20,511 nucleotides of DNA from Vulcanimicrobiota bacterium (GTDB lineage Bacteria > Vulcanimicrobiota > Vulcanimicrobiia > Vulcanimicrobiales > Vulcanimicrobiaceae), in contig JACRUB010000018.1 of the NCBI GenBank assembly GCA_014305015.1, positions 1 through 20,511 on the forward strand, given 5' to 3'. The notes under the pieces are model-generated. The model had not been told where the DNA came from. It saw only the letters and a program-made list of their open reading frames with translations, and made no database searches. Below, one piece after another: positions 16,187 to 20,511 of the stretch (position 1 is the first letter of the stretch; each line of letters starts with the position of its first letter). A program made the translations under genes and the position numbers.

Positions 16187-17160
16187 ACCACCAACCGATG
16201 TCGCTCGACCAAGTCATGCTCGTCATCTCGCTCTCGACCTACGTGGTGGGCGCGCTCTTGCTGATTTTGTACTTCTTTTCGCACGACGAGTGGCAACGCA
16301 ACCTCGCCGTTCCGGTCGTCATCGTGGGCTGCCTCTGCCAATTCGGGCAGCTGGTCGCGCGCTACGAGTTAACCGGCGTCTGGCCACTGCTCAACCTCTA
16401 CGGCTCGCTCTCGCTCTTTAGCGCGATGTCCGTAGCGATCTTCATCGTCTTCGCGTTTCGGTACAAGCTCTGGTTTGCGGGTGGATTCGTCATCGCAATC
16501 GCCGCAATGTTCCTTGCCTACGGCCTGACGTGGAACGAAGGAACGCTGCCCGCCGTACCGTCGCTGCAATCATACTGGGCGAAGATTCACGTCCCGCTTG
16601 TCGTCTCAAGTTACGCATCGTTTATGGTCGCCTTTGTGATGTCGGCGCTCTATCTCGTGAAATACTATTTCGAGCGCAACTTAGGCCTCACGGAGGTTGG
16701 CCTGCAGCCTGCCGCAGCGGGGGCCGGCGCCGACGGCGGCCTATCGAGCGTGGCATACGTCCAAGACTCGCCGGTTCGGCGCGATACGCCGAACATTGCA
16801 AGCGCCGCGGCCGCGGGCAACACCGTCGCGCTCTGGCTCAAGACGTTGCCAAGCCTCGCGCAGCTCGACGTGCTGGTCTACCGGATCATCGCCGTAGGTC
16901 TTCCGCTGCTCACCATCGGTATCATCACCGGCGCGTGGTGGGCGAAAGAAGCGTGGGGCGCCTACTGGCAATGGGATCCCAAAGAGACTGCCGCCTTGTT
17001 TTCGTGGATCGTTTACGCGATCTACATGCATTTGCATACGCGTAGTGCGTTCCGTGGAGTGCGCTCTGCTTGGGTGAGCGTCTTCGGCTTCCTCTCGATC
17101 ATCTTCTGCTATTTAGGCGTGAATATTTGGATCAGCGGTTTGCACAGCTATAAGATGTAA
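16183..17160 (+). CDS. ccsA: Cytochrome c biogenesis protein CcsA/ResC
   Basis: The haem-handling membrane subunit of System II, 325 residues with about eight hydrophobic helices. The tryptophan-rich WWD signature AWGAYWQWDPKE is at residues 257-268. Probable haem-ligand histidines are H136 (in KIHVPLVVSSYASF) and H283 or H285 (in MHLHTRSAFRG). An Ala/Gly-rich segment of about 50 residues (about 168-222) separates helix blocks before LPSLAQLDVLVYRI; this region is shorter in many ResC proteins. It is coupled to resB by ATGA overlap. The likely client in this locus is the cytochrome c domain of the fusion protein ending at 20082. Confidence 0.92.
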   Translation: MNHQPMSLDQVMLVISLSTYVVGALLLILYFFSHDEWQRNLAVPVVIVGCLCQFGQLVARYELTGVWPLLNLYGSLSLFSAMSVAIFIVFAFRYKLWFAGGFVIAIAAMFLAYGLTWNEGTLPAVPSLQSYWAKIHVPLVVSSYASFMVAFVMSALYLVKYYFERNLGLTEVGLQPAAAGAGADGGLSSVAYVQDSPVRRDTPNIASAAAAGNTVALWLKTLPSLAQLDVLVYRIIAVGLPLLTIGIITGAWWAKEAWGAYWQWDPKETAALFSWIVYAIYMHLHTRSAFRGVRSAWVSVFGFLSIIFCYLGVNIWISGLHSYKM

Positions 17161-17163
17161 CCG

Positions 17164-17736
17164 ATGAAACCGTTTGATTATCTCACCGTTCTCATTTCGA
17201 TCATCATGGGGCTCGCGATTGCGAATCTCTTGAGCGGCGCCGTGCGCCTGATGCATGCGCGCCACCGCTTGCGTCTTTACTGGCCGACCATCGTCTGGTC
17301 GATTCTACTTTTTATCGTTACTGCGCAGCACTGGTGGGCGGAGTTTAGCCTGCACACAAAGCTGGACTGGACGTTCGGAGGGTTTCTCGCAACGCTCATT
17401 ATACCGGTAGATCTCTATTTGCTGTGCGCGCTCGCGTTGCCTAACGATGACGATGCAACCGATATTGATCTGCGCGCATGGTACTTCAAAAACCGGCGCA
17501 CATTTTTCGTTCTGCTCATTATTTTGGCACCGCTGAGCTATCTCGAAGAACTTCTCACCACCGGGAGCGTGCACAAGGCGCCGCTTGAAACGGTGTTGCT
17601 GGGGACGATGGCAGCGGTACTTATCCTGGGTCTCGTGAGCCGCAGGCCCAGAATCCACGCAGGAATTGCGCTCGTCTTTTCCGCGCTGCTTGTAACCTAT
17701 GTCGCAATCCTGTTCAACCGCTTGCCGGGCCATTAG
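17164..17736 (+). CDS. Uncharacterised small integral membrane protein
   Basis: A 190-residue protein I cannot assign to a function. It starts 3 nt after the ccsA stop. The N-terminus FDYLTVLISIIMGLAIANLLSG resembles a recurring family of unknown membrane proteins. Hydrophobic segments lie at about residues 5-27, 38-55, 70-90, 117-134 and 145-185. A charged loop (NDDDATDIDLRAWYFKNRR) sits after the third helix. There are no cysteines, no CxxCH motif and no clear haem or metal motif. Position between haem attachment genes and the Rieske gene suggests a role in assembly or stability of the respiratory complex, which is inference from context only. Confidence 0.75.
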   Translation: MKPFDYLTVLISIIMGLAIANLLSGAVRLMHARHRLRLYWPTIVWSILLFIVTAQHWWAEFSLHTKLDWTFGGFLATLIIPVDLYLLCALALPNDDDATDIDLRAWYFKNRRTFFVLLIILAPLSYLEELLTTGSVHKAPLETVLLGTMAAVLILGLVSRRPRIHAGIALVFSALLVTYVAILFNRLPGH

Positions 17737-17757
17737 GGAGATTCCGAGGTTTGTAGA

Positions 17758-17785
17758 CGCCTTTTCTAAAGGGCGGGCGTAATAT
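17758..17785 (+). promoter_or_regulatory. Possible regulatory leader of the Rieske/cytochrome b genes
   Basis: The 95-nt gap before the Rieske gene holds a hairpin (17758-17775, 7 bp with one G:T pair, 4-nt loop, no T-tract). It is followed by TAATAT (17780-17785), which resembles a -10 box. I find no matching -35 at 16-18 nt, so this is weak evidence for a separate promoter for the bc genes. Confidence 0.3.
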
Positions 17786-17831
17786 CGAGGAAAACAAACG
17801 CCGCTTAGTCCTTGCATCGGAGATTACCGCA

Positions 17832-18524
17832 TTGCCTCATTCGTCGACCAACGTCGCCGCCCAAGGTGGCCACTTCCACTCAGGCGACGAGCCCGAAACC
17901 CCCGAGGAAGTCTCGCGCCGGCAATTCATGGTCAATGCGACCATCACGCTTTCGGGCGTCATCGGTCTTGGTCTTGCGATTCCGATCGTCGGATCGCTGC
18001 TGCCTTCCGGTGGAAGCGGCAAGGGCGTCTGGTCGCCGCTGGACCCGGCAGAGTGGAAACAACTGCAAGCTTCGACGGAGCGCCCGATCAAACTCAGCTT
18101 CACCATGAAATCGAAGGACGCATATCTGCCCGAAGAGACCAATTCGCAGTACGTTTGGGGCATCAAAGCCGATCAGGCGAAGATGCAGAAGGCACGTCCC
18201 GATCTCTTCGGTGCCGGCGGAAAGTCGATCTTTGCCAACATCAAGGGTATTGAGCCGTATAATGTCGTGAATTTGGGCTTCGTCATGTTCAGCCCGATCT
18301 GTCCGCATCTAGGATGCCGGTTTAACTACGACGCCGATCAAAATAAATTTCTCTGCCCCTGCCACGGCTCGATATACACCCTGGAAGGCGCAAAATCCAG
18401 CGGCCCGGCGCCGCGCGGCTTGGATCCGTTGCCCATGCGCGAGCAGAGCGGTCAAGCTGAAGTCATGTGGATTCGTTACCAAGATTCCACTCCGGATCAC
18501 GTTCTCATTAGCTACACTTCGTGA
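17832..18524 (+). CDS. qcrA: Rieske [2Fe-2S] subunit of the cytochrome bc complex
   Basis: The Rieske protein takes one electron from quinol at the Qo site and passes it to cytochrome c. It has 230 residues. Cluster box 1 is CPHLGC (C157, H159, C162) and box 2 is CPCHGS (C175, C177, H178), so C157, H159, C175 and H178 bind the cluster and C162-C177 form the disulfide. SRRQFM at 28-33 is a textbook twin-arginine motif, followed by an uncleaved-looking anchor helix (about 38-57), so it is a probable Tat substrate. TTG is chosen because CGGAG lies 9 nt upstream and no other start precedes the Tat motif. Confidence 0.93.
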   Translation: MPHSSTNVAAQGGHFHSGDEPETPEEVSRRQFMVNATITLSGVIGLGLAIPIVGSLLPSGGSGKGVWSPLDPAEWKQLQASTERPIKLSFTMKSKDAYLPEETNSQYVWGIKADQAKMQKARPDLFGAGGKSIFANIKGIEPYNVVNLGFVMFSPICPHLGCRFNYDADQNKFLCPCHGSIYTLEGAKSSGPAPRGLDPLPMREQSGQAEVMWIRYQDSTPDHVLISYTS

Positions 18525-18530
18525 AGTTTG

Positions 18531-18615
18531 AGGCGCCCACGGGGTATCGCGAACCTACACGTTTGTTTATGCGCCTCATAATTTGGAGGCCCCATGCTTT
18601 GCATGGGGGGCGTGG
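18531..18615. repeat. Hairpin-ended ~80-bp element, copy B (between Rieske and cytochrome b genes)
   Basis: It begins 6 nt after the Rieske stop. It carries CCCACGGGGTATC (18536-18548) and a perfect 8-bp stem, CCCCATGC (18590-18597) with GCATGGGG (18601-18608), around a TTT loop. It shares flanks and spacing with copy A at 13994 although the stem sequence differs. It is not a terminator: no T-tract follows, and the ribosome binding site of the cytochrome b gene lies about 30 nt downstream. Confidence 0.6.
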
Positions 18616-18651
18616 AGGCTCGGCCGTAACGCCTTCTAAAAGGATGTTTAG

Positions 18652-20082
18652 ATGTTAACTTGGCTGGAGCAACGCACTGGTTTCGTCTCGATGGCTCAAG
18701 ATTTCCTCACCGAGGATATTCCAGGTGGCGCGAGTTACTGGTACGTATTCGGAAGCGCAACGCTCTTTGCAATGATCTTGCAAATTGCGACCGGTATTTT
18801 TCTGACGTTCTTTTATGCACCGTCTGCGGCGACCGCGTGGGAATCCACCGACGCGATGTACCACAACGGTTTCCAGCACTTCGTCTTGAGCCTCCACTCC
18901 TGGGGTGCCTCGGCGATGATCGCGCTGGTTGCACTGCACATGCTGCAAGTTATCATCTTCGGCGCCTATAAATCGCCACGCGAACTTCAGTGGATCGTCG
19001 GCGTTCTGCTCTTCATCGTGACGCTCGTGCTCGGCCTTACCGGCTATTTGTTGCCGTGGGATATGAATGCGTATTTTGCATCGCAGGTCGCAATCAACAT
19101 TTCCGGCACCGCGCCGGTACTCGGGCCGTTCGTTCAACAGTTCTTGCAAGACGGTCCCACCATGGGCACACTCACGATCAACCGCTTCTTCGGAGTGCAC
19201 GTATGGCTGATGCCGATCGCGCTCCTCGGCCTTGTCGGCGCGCACCTTGCAATCTTCCGTAACAACGGGCCTGCAGGCCCGACGACCGACGACCGGCGCG
19301 GCCTCAAGATCGGAAAATTCTATCCTGATCAAGTTTTCATGGATACGGCCGTCTCATTCTTTGTCTTCTTCATCATCATCATGCTTTCGATCTTCTTGCC
19401 GCCCGGACTCGATGCCAAAGCAGATCCGACCAACGGTGCATTTGTGCCCTATCCGGCCTGGTACTTCTTGTCACTGTTCGGACTGCTCGCGATCGTGCCG
19501 CCGAATCTTGAACTCGTCGGAACGATCATCATTCCGACCCTTGCCATCATCGCCCTCATTCTTTTACCGTGGCTCGACCGCAGCACCACACGCTCTTACG
19601 GCTCGCGAGCACCGGTCTTGTGGATCACGACACTCGCGATTATCGGTGTTGTCGGTTTGTCGATTTCAAGTCAAATCGGAATCGTTGCCAAGCAACAAGC
19701 GGCCGCTGCTGCCGGCCCAGCGCCGGCCGCACCTGCCCCCGCGGCATCTGCCGGTCCCTCGGGTGCCGACCACGGCGCGAAAGTCTACGCTGCAAATTGC
19801 ACGACATGTCACGGCGCGGCGGGCGCCGGAGTACCCGGCGCATTTTCACCGCTCGCCGGCAACCCGTTCGTAACGGGCGACAAGAACAAGGTCATCAAGG
19901 TGGTCGCAAAAGGTTTACACGGACAAGTCTCGGTGAAAGGCCTCACGTACAACGGACAGATGCCCGCGTGGAGCGGAACGCTCAGCGATCAGGACATCAC
20001 CGATGTTGTCAACTACATCCGCAACTCGTGGGGCAACAATGCACCACCGGTTACGATGGTGGACGTCAACAAGGCCAAGTAA
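18652..20082 (+). CDS. Cytochrome b6 / subunit IV / cytochrome c fusion subunit
   Basis: A single 476-residue chain. The b6-like part has haem ligands H82/H96 and H183/H198; the spacings (13 and 14 residues between) are of b6 type. The subunit IV-like part contains PYPAWYFLSLFGLL, where the Qo motif PEWY reads PAWY. After the last helix and an Ala/Pro linker (about 347-372) comes a class I cytochrome c domain with CTTCH (383-387) and probable Met ligand M437 in GQMPAW. The cysteine that binds the extra haem of b6f (Cys35) is not present. It forms the quinol-oxidising core with the Rieske protein. ATG 18652 has AAAAGGA about 8-10 nt upstream. Confidence 0.93.
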   Translation: MLTWLEQRTGFVSMAQDFLTEDIPGGASYWYVFGSATLFAMILQIATGIFLTFFYAPSAATAWESTDAMYHNGFQHFVLSLHSWGASAMIALVALHMLQVIIFGAYKSPRELQWIVGVLLFIVTLVLGLTGYLLPWDMNAYFASQVAINISGTAPVLGPFVQQFLQDGPTMGTLTINRFFGVHVWLMPIALLGLVGAHLAIFRNNGPAGPTTDDRRGLKIGKFYPDQVFMDTAVSFFVFFIIIMLSIFLPPGLDAKADPTNGAFVPYPAWYFLSLFGLLAIVPPNLELVGTIIIPTLAIIALILLPWLDRSTTRSYGSRAPVLWITTLAIIGVVGLSISSQIGIVAKQQAAAAAGPAPAAPAPAASAGPSGADHGAKVYAANCTTCHGAAGAGVPGAFSPLAGNPFVTGDKNKVIKVVAKGLHGQVSVKGLTYNGQMPAWSGTLSDQDITDVVNYIRNSWGNNAPPVTMVDVNKAK

Positions 20083-20121
20083 GTCTTCGACATACGTTTC
20101 AAAAAAAAAGAGCCGCAACCG

Positions 20122-20144
20122 CATGCTTCGACAAGCTCAGCATG
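20122..20144. repeat. REP-like palindromic fragment
   Basis: CATGCT and AGCATG are inverted arms around a centre that contains CTTCGACAAGCTC. This TTCGACAAGCTCAGCATGAC-type sequence is of the kind found as short dispersed palindromes in many bacterial intergenic regions. It sits in the 148-nt convergent gap, after a run of nine A (20101-20109) and before the terminator. Confidence 0.45.
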
Positions 20145-20151
20145 ACAGAAG

Positions 20152-20185
20152 ATAAAAGAGGGTGGCTACTGTCACCCTCTTTTAT
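20152..20185. terminator. Strong bidirectional rho-independent terminator
   Basis: ATAAAAGAGGGTG and CACCCTCTTTTAT form a 13-bp perfect stem around an 8-nt loop. A-rich and T-rich flanks make it work on both strands. It ends the cytochrome b-c transcript (+) and the small stress-type gene (-). Confidence 0.9.
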
Positions 20186-20230
20186 TTTGTTTGTGTCTGT
20201 CGCTTCTAGATGTGCTGCACCTAAAACTTT

Positions 20231-20467
20231 TTATGAGTCTCGAACGTCTCGCTTTGTTTTATCGTACCCGGCTTGAACTTCGTTCTTCCCTTGGTTGACC
20301 ATGGATTTGGCTTTATCGCCGGCGGTCATTTCATCCCCTGCGACATTGCGTTTCTCTTGTTCGGCGCGAGCTTCCGTGCGGTGTCCGGCCTCGTTGGCGC
20401 CGTCGCGTACATTATCAACGGTGTCTTTTACGCCATCGGCCATTTTGTTCATTATATTATCACTCAT
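20231..20467 (-). CDS. Small hydrophilic stress-type protein (CsbD/LEA-like)
   Basis: A 78-residue, highly charged protein with no cysteine, no tryptophan and no hydrophobic segment. It is rich in Lys, Asp, Glu, Ala and Asn in a loose repeating pattern (GVKDTVDNVRDGANEAG, then GDKAKSMVNQGKNEVQAG), as in CsbD-like or late-embryogenesis-abundant-like stress proteins. Membership of a named family is not certain. ATG 20467 is the first start; no clear Shine-Dalgarno is seen. It ends at the shared terminator opposite the cytochrome gene. Its role is probably general stress or desiccation tolerance, inferred only from composition. Confidence 0.7.
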   Translation of the reverse strand: MSDNIMNKMADGVKDTVDNVRDGANEAGHRTEARAEQEKRNVAGDEMTAGDKAKSMVNQGKNEVQAGYDKTKRDVRDS

Positions 20468-20473
20468 GTGTTA

Positions 20474-20502
20474 TTTGTACCCAGCATTCAGAGGCGTCTA
20501 AA
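20474..20502 (-). promoter_or_regulatory. Possible promoter of the small stress-type gene
   Basis: On the minus strand, TTTAGA (20502-20497) and TACAAA (20479-20474) are 17 nt apart. Each matches four of six consensus positions, and the pair lies just upstream of ATG 20467. The short distance to the ATG would leave almost no leader. Confidence 0.3.
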
Positions 20503-20511
20503 CGCATGTAG

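Noticed and set aside
18569..18658. A 29-codon small open frame in repeat copy B that overlaps the cytochrome b start by 7 nt
   Set aside because: It would suit a leader peptide, but there is no Shine-Dalgarno before its ATG, and the ATG in copy A is at a different place relative to the hairpin.
1..20511. CRISPR arrays, tRNA/rRNA genes, insertion sequences, prophage or defence islands
   Set aside because: I found no regularly spaced direct repeats, no cloverleaf-like runs, no transposase or integrase motifs, and no abrupt change in base composition.

Overview
The window is a dense, mostly plus-strand stretch of bacterial chromosome of moderately high GC (high 50s percent by eye). I count 20 protein genes and see no rRNA, tRNA, CRISPR array, transposase or phage gene. 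The gene set is that of a respiring diderm-like or deep-branching bacterium: de novo NAD synthesis, a minimal TatA/TatC exporter, System II cytochrome c maturation and a b6-type quinol:cytochrome c oxidoreductase. Gene style and protein flavour would fit an uncultured lineage such as Candidatus Eremiobacterota (WPS-2). That placement is an impression from the sequence, not a search result.

Region 1 (3-5368) is an NAD operon: nadA (cut by the window's left edge), nadB, nadC, a nicotinamidase (pncA) and an NCS1-family permease. The genes overlap by 1-4 nt or lie 0-4 nt apart. It combines de novo synthesis (aspartate to quinolinate to nicotinate mononucleotide) with the entry step of salvage, and the permease may feed that step. 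Region 2 (5401-7531) is an ABC-2 exporter of the NatA/NatB type, both genes starting with TTG, closed by a bidirectional terminator at 7539-7560. Region 3 (7571-11083) is housekeeping: a minus-strand glutaredoxin whose ATG interlocks with that of the divergent rsmI, then metG and tatD. Region 4 (11064-11915) is a minus-strand phospholipase D-like gene, overlapping the end of tatD tail to tail.

Region 5 (12007-20082) reads as a construction kit for a menaquinol:cytochrome c respiratory complex. It holds the quinone ring methyltransferase (menG/ubiE), the polyprenyl diphosphate synthase for the quinone tail, tatA and tatC, resB and ccsA for haem attachment, an unknown four- or five-helix membrane protein, a Rieske protein with a twin-arginine signal anchor, and a single-chain cytochrome b6/subunit IV/cytochrome c fusion. 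The Rieske protein is a likely client of TatAC and the cytochrome c domain a likely client of ResB/CcsA. Region 6 (20083-20511) has a strong bidirectional terminator and a minus-strand gene for a small hydrophilic stress-type protein.

The most unusual features are: (i) an approximately 80-bp hairpin-ended element found twice, each time just after the stop of a smaller subunit gene and before a polytopic membrane partner (tatA/tatC and Rieske/cytochrome b), with different but fully complementary stem sequences; (ii) alanine in place of glutamate in the cytochrome b Qo motif (PAWY instead of PEWY); (iii) threonine at the TatC position equivalent to E. coli Glu103; and (iv) the three-part cytochrome b6-IV-c fusion.
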